42,075 bases of DNA from a virus. Under the pieces are notes generated by a model. It had not been told where the DNA came from, did not search any database, and was given only the letters and a program-made list of their open reading frames with translations. Position 1 is the stretch's first letter; each line of letters begins with the position of its first letter. The position numbers and the translations under genes were made by a program. Location of the stretch: the IMG/VR virus record IMGVR_UViG_3300022223_000011, positions 1-42,075 of that record. One strand, given 5' to 3'. Positions 6,670 to 13,042 of this stretch are shown here, in pieces.

Positions 6670-6931
6670 CACAAACCTCCCGCACTTTCTCAGAAATCTC
6701 TTTTATTGTTTTCTGGATAATTTCTAACTGCTTACACGCTTCAGTCTGTTCGTTTAGCCTGGCGCTGATCATGCTTATCATGTAAGCGAATGTTTCGCCT
6801 TGCGAGTCACCTGCGCTCTCAGACAGAACCATGTCAAGTTCGTCCTTGTCAATAAGGACTTTATTGGCAAGGCTTAGGTTAATTATCGCAAGCTTGTTAT
6901 CTATAAAGCTTAGCAGTTCTTCGTTGTTCAT
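6650..6931 (-). CDS. Hypothetical protein, 93 aa
   Basis: A predominantly helical acidic protein with a heptad-like C-terminal half (LEIIQKTIKEISEKVREV). It is coupled to the upstream zinc-ribbon-like gene by a four-base overlap. Function unknown. Confidence 0.65.
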   Translation of the reverse strand: MNNEELLSFIDNKLAIINLSLANKVLIDKDELDMVLSESAGDSQGETFAYMISMISARLNEQTEACKQLEIIQKTIKEISEKVREVCGDSRIN

Positions 6932-7110
6932 GCGTTCCTCTCTTCGTTTGTCATGGTTTGAGATTCATTGTCTATTTCGTGGTCCTTAAGGCACTCGCCG
7001 CAAAGATGCCTGCCGTCGAATTTATAAAGCGGTCCCTCGTCGCCTGAGTCGCCGCTGCAAGAATCGCAGGATACGGTGTCTAGTTGGTCTTTAATATTGA
7101 ATGCGTTCAT
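6928..7110 (-). CDS. Small zinc-ribbon-like protein, 60 aa
   Basis: Two Cys pairs (CDSC and CGEC) with the intervening LYKFDGRHLCGECLKDHE resemble a treble-clef or LIM-like ribbon. The tail is acidic. It is probably a small metal-binding accessory protein. Four-base overlaps join it to both neighbours. Confidence 0.65.
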   Translation of the reverse strand: MNAFNIKDQLDTVSCDSCSGDSGDEGPLYKFDGRHLCGECLKDHEIDNESQTMTNEERNA

Positions 7111-7328
7111 TTCGCCCCCTTAAACTTCTCTTTTGAAATCTTATGAAACGCCTCTGTCAGCGCGTCTTTATCCCACTCTACAATCTCGGTCTTTGTGTTG
7201 GACGAGACAAATAGCTCGGATTGCCCTGGCTTCATTGCTTTGTAAACTAGCCTTTGAAAACCGTTCTCTAGTCGCTCAAAAACGTCGACCGCGATATTGC
7301 CCTGTTTTATAATCTGCATTTTTCTCAT
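7107..7328 (-). CDS. Hypothetical protein, 73 aa
   Basis: A beta-strand-rich first half (MQIIKQGNIAVDVFE, FQRLVYKAMKPG) and a helical tail. The ATG at 7328 has GGATG upstream. A 137-base spacer without genes separates it from the Dam gene, so a promoter for the 7.3-4.1 kb set may lie there. Function unknown. Confidence 0.6.
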   Translation of the reverse strand: MRKMQIIKQGNIAVDVFERLENGFQRLVYKAMKPGQSELFVSSNTKTEIVEWDKDALTEAFHKISKEKFKGAK

Positions 7329-7462
7329 AATTCATCCTACCACTAAACTGAGTTTCAGTTAAGCATTTTCTTAACCACCAATCAATGGCTTGTAAAATAT
7401 TCAGTGAGCGAGTTTCGGTTTGTAAATATTAATTATTTATGACTATTTTCTATTTCACAGAG

Positions 7463-7480
7463 ACGTTAATTATCGTGCGT
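7463..7480. repeat. Direct repeat copy containing TTATCGTG
   Basis: ACGTTAATTATCGTGCGT occurs here and again, identically, at 7958-7975, so the two copies flank the Dam gene. Here the sequence also encodes the last residues of Dam (THDN-stop). It contains one TTATCGTG half-site of the palindromes found at 7948 and 8299. Confidence 0.7.
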
Positions 7481-7933
7481 TGATATTTTACGCCAAAAGT
7501 AAACAATTACCGTGCCAGAATTATTTCCCTTTTTTGGCGAACCTGTTTCGGGATCAATGAAACTTATCCTTGATTTTAAAATGTCATAATGAAAATTACC
7601 GTAAATAAAATCATGCCAAGGTGCCGAGTCCATAGAGTTGACCGGCAAGATCATAACGCATGTTTCACAACCATTTTCGAGCACTTCATTTGATGCCTTT
7701 TCTATCCATTTAGCCTTTTCAGAAAACGGCGGGTTACAAAAAACCCTTTCGCCCCTCCATGATAGATTAAGTCCGTTTATTCCCTTATCGATGTAGGCCC
7801 CTTTTTTTGATTTACAGTTTTCAGTACTACAAGCGGCATCTAGCGTAAAACAAAATTTTCTATTTAATTGTCTATAGATAAAGTCAGGTGTTTCAAATAT
7901 GTCTAAGCCTTTTCCTTTTTGGTTTACATTCAT
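7466..7933 (-). CDS. dam: Phage Dam-type DNA N6-adenine methyltransferase
   Basis: 155 residues. The ETPDFIYRQLNRKFCFTLDA opening, CNPPFSEKAKWIEK with the catalytic NPPF at 67-70, and the SWRGERVF segment match the phage DNA N-6-adenine-methyltransferase family (Dam, pfam05869). This family transfers a methyl group from SAM to adenine in DNA, giving protection from host restriction or a mark for regulation. Its length fits the family. The ATG at 7933 follows GAGG and sits 15 bases after a palindromic site. It is one of three methyltransferases in the window. Confidence 0.88.
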   Translation of the reverse strand: MNVNQKGKGLDIFETPDFIYRQLNRKFCFTLDAACSTENCKSKKGAYIDKGINGLNLSWRGERVFCNPPFSEKAKWIEKASNEVLENGCETCVMILPVNSMDSAPWHDFIYGNFHYDILKSRISFIDPETGSPKKGNNSGTVIVYFWRKISTHDN

Positions 7934-7947
7934 GTTTTACCTCAATT

Positions 7948-7975
7948 CACGATAAAAACGTTAATTATCGTGCGT
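7948..7975. promoter_or_regulatory. Palindromic operator-like site before dam
   Basis: CACGATAA at 7948-7955 and TTATCGTG at 7965-7972 form an 8-bp inverted repeat with a 9-base spacer. The right half is part of the 18-base direct repeat also found at 7463. It lies immediately upstream of the dam ribosome binding site, so binding here would block transcription or translation initiation. Confidence 0.55.
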
Positions 7976-7978
7976 AAT

Positions 7979-8281
7979 CTAATATTCCGTACTTGCAAAA
8001 CAGCATGGAAAAACCGTTCCCTCTTCAATCATTTTCAAAACGTAATTGTCGTAAGAATAAAACGGTTGATAAGGCTCATCAATTTCTTGAATTTTATATT
8101 TTCTCCATTGGTCCATTGGAATTTGTGACGGCGATTGATCGTAGAACTCATCATAGTCCTTCCCTATGTTTTTCTTGGCAGCCTCTCTGATTTCGTCAAG
8201 GCTAAAACCAACCCACGTTTCTATGTCGTTCATCTGCCAAATCTCTAGGCCTGATTCTTTTATTTTCTGAATAGTGTTCAT
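7979..8281 (-). CDS. Hypothetical protein, 100 aa
   Basis: An acidic and aromatic-rich protein (DEFYDQSPSQIPMDQWRKYK, FPCCFAS near the end) with no domain I recognise. The ATG at 8281 (MNTIQKIK) is preferred because an AGGAG is present upstream; the longer frame begins inside a palindromic site. It precedes dam and probably shares its regulation. Confidence 0.6.
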   Translation of the reverse strand: MNTIQKIKESGLEIWQMNDIETWVGFSLDEIREAAKKNIGKDYDEFYDQSPSQIPMDQWRKYKIQEIDEPYQPFYSYDNYVLKMIEEGTVFPCCFASTEY

Positions 8282-8298
8282 TTTCTCAACTCCTATTT

Positions 8299-8320
8299 CA
8301 CGATAATATTTCATATCGTG
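8299..8320. promoter_or_regulatory. Palindromic operator-like site
   Basis: CACGATA at 8299-8305 and TATCGTG at 8314-8320 form a perfect 7-bp inverted repeat with an 8-base spacer. It sits 18 bases upstream of the ATG at 8281, equivalent to the site before dam. The flanking AT-rich stretch could hold the promoter. Confidence 0.55.
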
Positions 8321-8403
8321 CTCTGTTTTAATTTTAATAACTTACATTTTGATTTAAAATAACCTGCCTCATTTATTTGCCACCCCCTTTTTTTAAATCA
8401 TGT

Positions 8404-8460
8404 TTAGAGTGAGGACCCGAGTGAGTCCCATTTGTTACCATAGCATTTACCTAGATTCAT
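8404..8460 (-). CDS. SL-repeat cassette C6, truncated
   Basis: This encodes MNLGKCYGNKWDSLGSSL and then stops, so it has the shared 14-residue start and only one tetrapeptide repeat. Its ATG overlaps the stop of cassette C5 (ATGA), with AGGAG from the C5 tail codons as ribosome binding site. It marks the downstream end of the array and may be a broken copy. Confidence 0.55.
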   Translation of the reverse strand: MNLGKCYGNKWDSLGSSL

Positions 8461-8645
8461 TTGCTTCTCCTGAATGAGGGCCAGAGTGAGTACCAGAGTG
8501 AGGACCTGAGTGAGGTCCTGAGTGAGTCCCCGAATGAGTTCCAGAGTGAGTACCAGAGTGAGGTCCCGAGTGAGGACTCGAGTGAGTACCAGAGTGAGGA
8601 CCCGAGTGAGTCCCATTTGTTACCATAGCATTTACCTAGATTCAT
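8457..8645 (-). CDS. SL-repeat cassette C5, 62 aa
   Basis: The shared start MNLGKCYGNKWDSL is followed by eleven x-x-S-L units (for example GSSL, WYSL, ESSL, GTSL; two end in F) and the tail RRSK. The first repeat position is W, G, R or E and the second Y, S, D, N, T or P. The codons for the terminal RR of C4 (AGG AGA) provide the ribosome binding site for this gene, and the start overlaps the C4 stop by four bases. The regular four-residue period suggests a solenoid or fibrous fold. Function unknown. Confidence 0.7.
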   Translation of the reverse strand: MNLGKCYGNKWDSLGSSLWYSLESSLGTSLWYSLWNSFGDSLRTSLRSSLWYSLWPSFRRSK

Positions 8646-8854
8646 TTGCTTCTCCTGAGTGAGTTCCTGAGTGAGGACCAGAGTGAGTACCAGAGTGAGG
8701 ACCTGAGTGAGGACCTGAGTGAGTCCCAGAGTGAGTCCCCGAGTGAGTACCCGAGTGAGTACCTGAGTGAGTACCCGAGTGAGTACCCGAGTGAGTACTC
8801 GAGTGAGTACTCGAGTGAGTCCCATTTGTTACCATAGCACTTACCTAGATTCAT
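8642..8854 (-). CDS. SL-repeat cassette C4, 70 aa
   Basis: The shared start MNLGKCYGNKWDSL is followed by thirteen x-x-S-L units (EYSL, GYSL, RYSL, GDSL, WDSL, WSSL and others) and RRSK. It lies nine bases after the DUF6745-like gene with AAGGG before the ATG, so it is the only cassette whose ribosome binding site is not made from a previous cassette. The other two frames are also open because the 12-base unit has no stop; the xxSL frame is chosen for its ribosome binding site, shared start and ATGA coupling. Confidence 0.72.
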   Translation of the reverse strand: MNLGKCYGNKWDSLEYSLEYSLGYSLGYSLRYSLGYSLGDSLWDSLRSSLRSSLWYSLWSSLRNSLRRSK

Positions 8855-8865
8855 ACATATCCCTT

Positions 8866-10050
8866 TTAATCTATTACTTCTCTGCTTTCTTCTAGCCAGT
8901 GGTCATACTCAAGAACCTTTTTTATTTCGTAAACCCCTCTTTTTAGATTTACATTGTTATGCTCAGGGTGCTGAATGGAGCAATTGTCCATTGCTTCTAA
9001 AAATCTTTTCCCATTTTCGCTCTCATATATATTGCATGAAACCCCTATATGCCTCACTAGCCCCTCTGCTGCTACATTGCTTTTTGTTAGCTTAGCATCT
9101 TCTGGTACCTTATTTGCCTTAAAGAACAAAGCGTCGCCTTGCTGGTGGTATTTAATAGCTTGATTTTTCGCAAATGACATTCCGTCTAATGTCTCAGGTA
9201 GCGCAAATTTTGTGAGTTGATTTCTAAACATTATCGCATCGTCTACATTTTCACTTTTAGGGTCAACTCCTTCGATGTGAATTGTTTTAATTGAAGGGTT
9301 TTCCATTTTTAAAAAGGGTCGAACCCTTGAGTCTCCAAGGTCAACACCTAATAATTGATACCCATTTTTTTCGTCAATTACTTCTGGGTTTAATATTTTA
9401 ACGAGCACGTCTGCCGGTATCTTCCTGACAATTTCTCTTCTTACGTCCGCGTTTTTCTCGTTTAAGATATCTTCTTTAGTGAAGTCTTCTGGTTTTTTCA
9501 TAACAATTTCTTCAGTAACATCAACATTATTTAGCTTCCAAACATTGTTTCCGTCTGCATATTCAATAGCAGGACCATCTGAACAATGAAGAGTCTCCTT
9601 GTCATCTAATGTTGAAATTTTTATAGGTCTTTGCGATAGAAGTATGCCTGATTCAAAAATTAAGAATGGTCCACACTCTTCGACAATACTCTCCATTACT
9701 TTTATTTTTTCCAACTCCTTATTTACGCCTAAGACGTTTACAATGAACGAGCAAAACGCTACCCAGTAATTATTTAGATTCCCCCAGCAAATTTTTGAGA
9801 CATAATCCGAAACGCTCCCTCCTGCATGTTTAGCAGCAAACTCACACATAGCCATCGGTGATTCGAAAACTTTATATTTGTAATTAATATCTAGATTTAA
9901 GTCCAGCACCTTGTATAGGCCCTTGATAGCAGTAACTGCCCTTTCTTCGTTTATCCTTTCAGTTAATAAACACTGTTTTAAAAACTTTTCTTTGTAAACT
10001 TCGACTTGGGCTTCTTGTTCCTTTGTCATTTTAGTGATTAAATTTGTCAT
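8866..10050 (-). CDS. DUF6745-like protein
   Basis: 394 residues. The middle contains LNNYWVAFCSFIVNVLGV, then a SQRPIKIS ... LHCSDGPAIEYADG segment and NADVRREIVRK. These correspond to the YWxAFY, RP, LHxxxGPAxxYxDG and NxEVRR landmarks that I associate from memory with DUF6745 proteins. In many of those relatives a run of xxSL repeats lies inside the chain just before the YWxAFY part; here that position (about residues 85-100) has no repeats, but separate small repeat genes flank the gene on both sides. The ATG at 10050 follows AAGGAAGG. An in-frame upstream extension through the repeats (to 10353) was rejected. Biochemical role unknown. Confidence 0.65.
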   Translation of the reverse strand: MTNLITKMTKEQEAQVEVYKEKFLKQCLLTERINEERAVTAIKGLYKVLDLNLDINYKYKVFESPMAMCEFAAKHAGGSVSDYVSKICWGNLNNYWVAFCSFIVNVLGVNKELEKIKVMESIVEECGPFLIFESGILLSQRPIKISTLDDKETLHCSDGPAIEYADGNNVWKLNNVDVTEEIVMKKPEDFTKEDILNEKNADVRREIVRKIPADVLVKILNPEVIDEKNGYQLLGVDLGDSRVRPFLKMENPSIKTIHIEGVDPKSENVDDAIMFRNQLTKFALPETLDGMSFAKNQAIKYHQQGDALFFKANKVPEDAKLTKSNVAAEGLVRHIGVSCNIYESENGKRFLEAMDNCSIQHPEHNNVNLKRGVYEIKKVLEYDHWLEESREVID

Positions 10051-10093
10051 GTTCCTTCCTTTTTTAGCCATTGTTAAACAAGCTTGTTGTTTA

Positions 10094-10372
10094 TTATTTT
10101 TTAACGAGGTTTTTACTACCTCTCCTGATTGAGTTCCAGAGTGAGTCCCTGAGTGAGGACCAGAGTGGGTTCCAGAGTGAATCCCAGAGTGAGTCCCAGA
10201 GTGAGGACCAGCGTGAGTCCCAGAGTGAGGACCAGCGTGAGTCCCTGAGTAAGGACCAGCGTGAGGACCTGAGTGAGAACCCGAGTGAGTTCCTGAGTGA
10301 GTCCCTGAGTGAGGACCAGAGTGAGGACTCGAGTGAGTCCCATTTGTTACCATAGCACTTACCTAGATTCAT
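10094..10372 (-). CDS. SL-repeat cassette C3, 92 aa
   Basis: The longest repeat gene: shared start MNLGKCYGNKWDSL, seventeen tetrapeptide units and a different tail (RRGSKNLVKK) instead of RRSK. Several units have drifted (SSR, SLL, NPL, NSI). It ends 43 bases before the DUF6745-like gene and is coupled to C2 by ATGA. The extra tail and drift suggest an older copy at the junction with the core gene. Confidence 0.68.
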   Translation of the reverse strand: MNLGKCYGNKWDSLESSLWSSLRDSLRNSLGFSLRSSRWSLLRDSRWSSLWDSRWSSLWDSLWDSLWNPLWSSLRDSLWNSIRRGSKNLVKK

Positions 10373-10569
10373 TTGCTTCTCCTGAGTGAGTTCCTGAGTG
10401 AGTTCCAGAGTGAGGACCAGAGTGAGGACCTGAGTGAGTACCAGAGTGAGTACCAGAGTGAGTCCCCGAGTGAGTCCCCGAGTGAGTCCCCGAGTGAGTA
10501 CCTGAGTGAGTACCCGAGTGAGGACTCGAGTGAGTCCCATTTGTTACCATAGCATTTACCTAGATTCAT
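10369..10569 (-). CDS. SL-repeat cassette C2, 66 aa
   Basis: Shared start MNLGKCYGNKWDSL, twelve units (ESSL, GYSL, RYSL, three GDSL, two WYSL, and others) and RRSK. The start overlaps the C1 stop and the stop overlaps the C3 start. AGGAG from the RR codons of C1 precedes the ATG by six bases. Confidence 0.72.
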   Translation of the reverse strand: MNLGKCYGNKWDSLESSLGYSLRYSLGDSLGDSLGDSLWYSLWYSLRSSLWSSLWNSLRNSLRRSK

Positions 10570-10766
10570 TTGCTTCTCCTGAGTGAGTTCCAGAGTGAGG
10601 ACCCGAGTGAGGGCCAGAGGGAGTCCCCGAATGAGTTCCAGAGTGAGGACCAGAGTGAGGTCCCGAGTGAGGACTCGAGTAAGGACTCGAGTGAGGACTC
10701 GAGTGAGTACCTGAGTGAGTACCAGAGTGAGTCCCATTTGTTACCATAGCACTTACCTAGATTCAT
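10566..10766 (-). CDS. SL-repeat cassette C1, 66 aa
   Basis: Shared start MNLGKCYGNKWDSL, twelve units (WYSL, RYSL, ESSL, GTSL, WNSF, WPSL and others) and RRSK. The length equals C2 although the unit order differs. It is coupled to the short ORF C0 upstream by ATGA. Confidence 0.72.
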   Translation of the reverse strand: MNLGKCYGNKWDSLWYSLRYSLESSLESLLESSLGTSLWSSLWNSFGDSLWPSLGSSLWNSLRRSK

Positions 10767-10822
10767 TTGCTTCTCCTGAGTGAGGACCATTGATAACAGT
10801 AACGCTTGTCTTCTAAATCCAT
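10763..10822 (-). CDS. Short leader-like ORF C0 of the repeat array
   Basis: This encodes MDLEDKRYCYQWSSLRRSK: only one repeat unit and the standard RRSK tail, with a different N-terminus in which RYCYQWSSL loosely resembles CYGNKWDSL. Its AGG AGA codons form the ribosome binding site of C1. It may be the remnant of a longer gene or a true leader of the array. A 16-codon ORF (10813-10863) overlaps its start. Confidence 0.45.
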   Translation of the reverse strand: MDLEDKRYCYQWSSLRRSK

Positions 10823-10840
10823 AGTGGGCCCATTCTAAAT

Positions 10841-10848
10841 TTATCGTG
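10841..10848. promoter_or_regulatory. CACGATAA half-site before the repeat array
   Basis: TTATCGTG on the plus strand (CACGATAA on the minus) lies 19 bases before the C0 start, the same distance as the palindromic sites before dam and the 8281 gene. Only a half-site is visible, so a shared regulator is possible but not shown. The roughly 125-base region 10823-10947 also has a small CTTC/GAAG hairpin and no firm gene. Confidence 0.3.
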
Positions 10849-10947
10849 CCTTTTTTTATTCATAATCTGCTTCTTCGCCTGAAGCGAGTTTAAGTATTTG
10901 CCGCAAATTATTCGATATGAAAAGTTAAAATGAAAATATTTTACTTA

Positions 10948-11265
10948 TTAATCTTCTAGGTATTCGCCGGTAACGCTTCCTGTAATAGGTGCCGAGAATT
11001 TATTGATCTTTTTTCGCACAATGTCTATAATGTCTTGTTGCCATGAAACTATTTTAGCATAATCAGTTATTTTATAACCAACTAAACTATAGCACTCTTC
11101 TAGGGGAACCTCTTTGGATCTTTCCAATGGACCCACAAAATCCACGTCGAACTTATAGCTTCGAACTAAGCACTGGTCAGTTTTTTGACTATAGCGGTAC
11201 TGAGTAACGGTTACTGGGTCGGGTAACTGGCAACCAATCATTAATAACAAGATTAAGTATTTCAT
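10948..11265 (-). CDS. Small lipoprotein
   Basis: 105 residues. MKYLILLLMIGC is a short signal peptide with a lipobox ending at Cys12, so the mature protein should be lipid-anchored in a Gram-negative envelope. The mature part has two more Cys and no known domain. The start overlaps the end of the upstream small membrane protein by four bases, which recalls i-spanin/o-spanin pairs. However, the mature part is not Pro-rich as in Rz1, so this stays a possibility. Confidence 0.65.
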   Translation of the reverse strand: MKYLILLLMIGCQLPDPVTVTQYRYSQKTDQCLVRSYKFDVDFVGPLERSKEVPLEECYSLVGYKITDYAKIVSWQQDIIDIVRKKINKFSAPITGSVTGEYLED

Positions 11266-11468
11266 GGCAATGAGTCGAAGGTGTCTTTAACCTCGTCCTT
11301 GGTGGAGGCCTTTTCTGCCGCCTCTGCTTTAGCTTGATTTGCCTTTGCACGCTTTTTCTTGCGTTGTTTTTCCTGATACAATTTGTACCAATTTTTCAAG
11401 GCACCAACGGTATAATCCATTAGCACCTTGGAAATAATTGTAACTAGACTTGCTAACCATGCTGGCAT
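11262..11468 (-). CDS. Small membrane protein with charged helix
   Basis: 68 residues. Residues 2-25 are hydrophobic or amphipathic (PAWLASLVTIISKVLMDYTV), followed by a Lys/Arg/Ala-rich helix (KQRKKKRAKANQAKAEAAEK) and an acidic tail. The design fits an inner-membrane anchored helical protein such as a short i-spanin, or a holin with a charged tail. It is paired with the downstream lipoprotein by a four-base overlap. The function is inferred from topology only. Confidence 0.55.
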   Translation of the reverse strand: MPAWLASLVTIISKVLMDYTVGALKNWYKLYQEKQRKKKRAKANQAKAEAAEKASTKDEVKDTFDSLP

Positions 11469-11475
11469 TCTTTAA

Positions 11476-11724
11476 TTATGGCTTTTCTTTTCTGCTTTTC
11501 CAAGCATCAATTGCCTCGTCTGGTAATTCAGTGATATCAACCCAAAGACTAATATCTAACCCCAAAACAGGCTCTCCGTCCTTATTTGTGTCAAATTCTC
11601 TGGCAAATTTCACCAGAACCCTGCCATCTTTAAAATCTACTACCTTCCCTGTTTCCTCTGTGCTCATCTTAATCTCCTTTTCAAGATATTCTGATTTATT
11701 AAATATAATTGGTCCTTCAATCAT
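11476..11724 (-). CDS. Hypothetical small protein with two start options
   Basis: 82 residues from the ATG at 11724, which follows GGGAG and overlaps the methyltransferase stop. An internal ATG at 11667 (MSTEETGKV) has an even better AAGGAG six bases away and would give 63 residues. The core (GKVVDFKDGRVLVKFAREF, LDISLWVDITELP) looks like a small beta-barrel. It could be made in two forms. Function unknown. Confidence 0.6.
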   Translation of the reverse strand: MIEGPIIFNKSEYLEKEIKMSTEETGKVVDFKDGRVLVKFAREFDTNKDGEPVLGLDISLWVDITELPDEAIDAWKSRKEKP

Positions 11725-13033
11725 TTTTTTCTCCCTTGTACGGGATCAACGAATGCAACTTATAAAGCCAGTTTACAGCGTCCGGCACGTGCTGGGCGGA
11801 TACAATTCTTATATGGCGATATATATTCCTTGCCTCTACAAAGGCCCCTATTTTTTCATTTGGGTCAATTGTGGCATCGCCTAGCTTTATAAAACATTGA
11901 GCTAGTTCAATTAAATAATTAGGCGCATCCGGCTTCATTTCTAGCGCTGTTTTTAAAAGAGTAATTGCTTCGTTATACCTAGTGTATCGCATATTTATAT
12001 CAGCGGCGAACGCTAATATGTCGGCAGACCTAGGGCACGATTTAATCATAGGTTTAATAAAGTTGTCTTCAATGGACTGCCATCCCTTGTCGTTTAATTC
12101 TTTTCTCTTGTGCTCATACGCTGCCATCCATGCAAGTGGAAAGTCTGGGAAAATCTCTATTGCTTCACTGTATCTGTGACCCTTATAAAGACCGAATGCT
12201 TTCTTGATTTTAGGCAGTACTTCTTTAACTTTTTCATATTGAAAAATATCAATCTTAGAAGACTCTCTTTTCTCGTCTTCTGTCATTTTTCGACATAGAT
12301 AAGTGTTGTCGTAAATCGTGTCATTTTTATGAGTTATTTTAAAGCCAGCTTTATGAAGAACAAATTCAAAATGTTCCTCTGTCCAGGCGTTAATATGATC
12401 TGGATGGTAGTAATATTCCAAGTCAAAACCACTGACTCCAAAATTAGTCATGCTCTTAAACCAGATAGGAACGGAAATATAAAGAATTCCGTCGTCGTTA
12501 AGCATGTCGTGCATTTCCATTAATTTCTTATCTGCGTCAACTTGATGCTCGGCCACCTTATAGCTCATTAATAAATCATATTTCTTTTTTGGGAGATAAT
12601 CGGTTAACTTTATGCCATACTCATGCATGGCTACGCGCTTAAACGACGTGGTCCATTCGGTACCATTCAGATCGGCACCTGGTATAATCTGCCCCAGCCA
12701 ACTTAAAACCATGCCGAAGGCGCTGCCTACTTCTCCGATAACAGGCGTCTTGTCTTTCTTCTTAAGCTCCAAAAGTCTTTCGATTTCATCTTCTAAAAAA
12801 GCTGCATGGAAATTTAACTTCCTTTGACCTGTGTACATGTTTATAATGCTTGGAGGCGGTCTGTAATTTTCCCTGTAATGTTCTTTTAATTTTTCTTCGT
12901 TGGATATTCTTTCTGGGTAAGTAACGAATCCGCAATTCTTACAAATGCACATTCCCTTTGGGACGATTCTGTGCTCGTCTACATTTTCCCAGTCGCCTTT
13001 TTCACATACGAGGCACCTAGCTTTTTCACTCAT
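11717..13033 (-). CDS. Zinc-ribbon SAM methyltransferase with TPR tail
   Basis: 438 residues. The N-terminal ribbon has CLVC and CICKNC pairs, as in sugar C-methyltransferases and related enzymes. A class I SAM domain follows (about residues 95-250), with GEVGSAFGMVLSWL as the SAM-binding loop, LLMSYKVAEHQVD, and DDGILYISVPIW. The C-terminal ~180 residues contain TPR-like helices (RYNEAITLLKTALEMKPDAP). The likely role is methylation of a sugar or carrier-linked intermediate within the glycan cassette, inferred from family and neighbours. The substrate cannot be read. Confidence 0.75.
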   Translation of the reverse strand: MSEKARCLVCEKGDWENVDEHRIVPKGMCICKNCGFVTYPERISNEEKLKEHYRENYRPPPSIINMYTGQRKLNFHAAFLEDEIERLLELKKKDKTPVIGEVGSAFGMVLSWLGQIIPGADLNGTEWTTSFKRVAMHEYGIKLTDYLPKKKYDLLMSYKVAEHQVDADKKLMEMHDMLNDDGILYISVPIWFKSMTNFGVSGFDLEYYYHPDHINAWTEEHFEFVLHKAGFKITHKNDTIYDNTYLCRKMTEDEKRESSKIDIFQYEKVKEVLPKIKKAFGLYKGHRYSEAIEIFPDFPLAWMAAYEHKRKELNDKGWQSIEDNFIKPMIKSCPRSADILAFAADINMRYTRYNEAITLLKTALEMKPDAPNYLIELAQCFIKLGDATIDPNEKIGAFVEARNIYRHIRIVSAQHVPDAVNWLYKLHSLIPYKGEKND

Positions 13034-13042
13034 TGAAAACTC

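Larger units (their letters stand above)
8404..8854. repeat. 12-bp tandem repeat block, downstream array
   Basis: Imperfect 12-base units (minus strand: N-G-G/A-G-G, N-N-C, TCA, CTC) make up most of this block. The TCA CTC half is nearly invariant, even at synonymous positions, while the other six bases vary. The block is interrupted by conserved 50-base junctions containing the stop, ribosome binding site and start of each small gene. No spacer-like unique sequence is present. Confidence 0.85.
10094..10766. repeat. 12-bp tandem repeat block, upstream array
   Basis: The same 12-base unit as the block at 8404-8854 fills three cassettes here. The junction from the RR codons through GKCYGNKWDS is nearly identical in every copy. 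Such repeats allow unequal recombination, so cassette number and unit number probably vary between related genomes. Assembly errors must also be considered. Confidence 0.85.

Noticed and set aside
8340-8403. AT-rich inverted repeat GATTTAAA/TTTAAATC as terminator of the array
   Set aside because: The stem is only A-T except at its ends and has a long loop, so termination strength is doubtful. Not listed as a feature.
8866-10353. A 495-aa protein with THSG repeats fused to the DUF6745-like core
   Set aside because: The only well-placed ribosome binding site (AAGGAAGG) leads to the ATG at 10050, and the shared cassette starts and couplings are in the xxSL frame. It is kept as a finding only because the frame is open.
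10071-10355. Plus-strand ORF rich in Ser-Glu-Asp over the repeats
   Set aside because: It is the complementary reading of the 12-base repeat, which has no stop in this frame either. It has no ribosome binding site and lies opposite to strong gene signals. The similar ORF at 8646-8837 is rejected for the same reason.
8404-10766. Short direct repeats as a CRISPR array
   Set aside because: The 12-base units are contiguous without spacers, keep an open frame, and the longer conserved junctions contain ribosome binding sites and start codons. No Cas genes are present.
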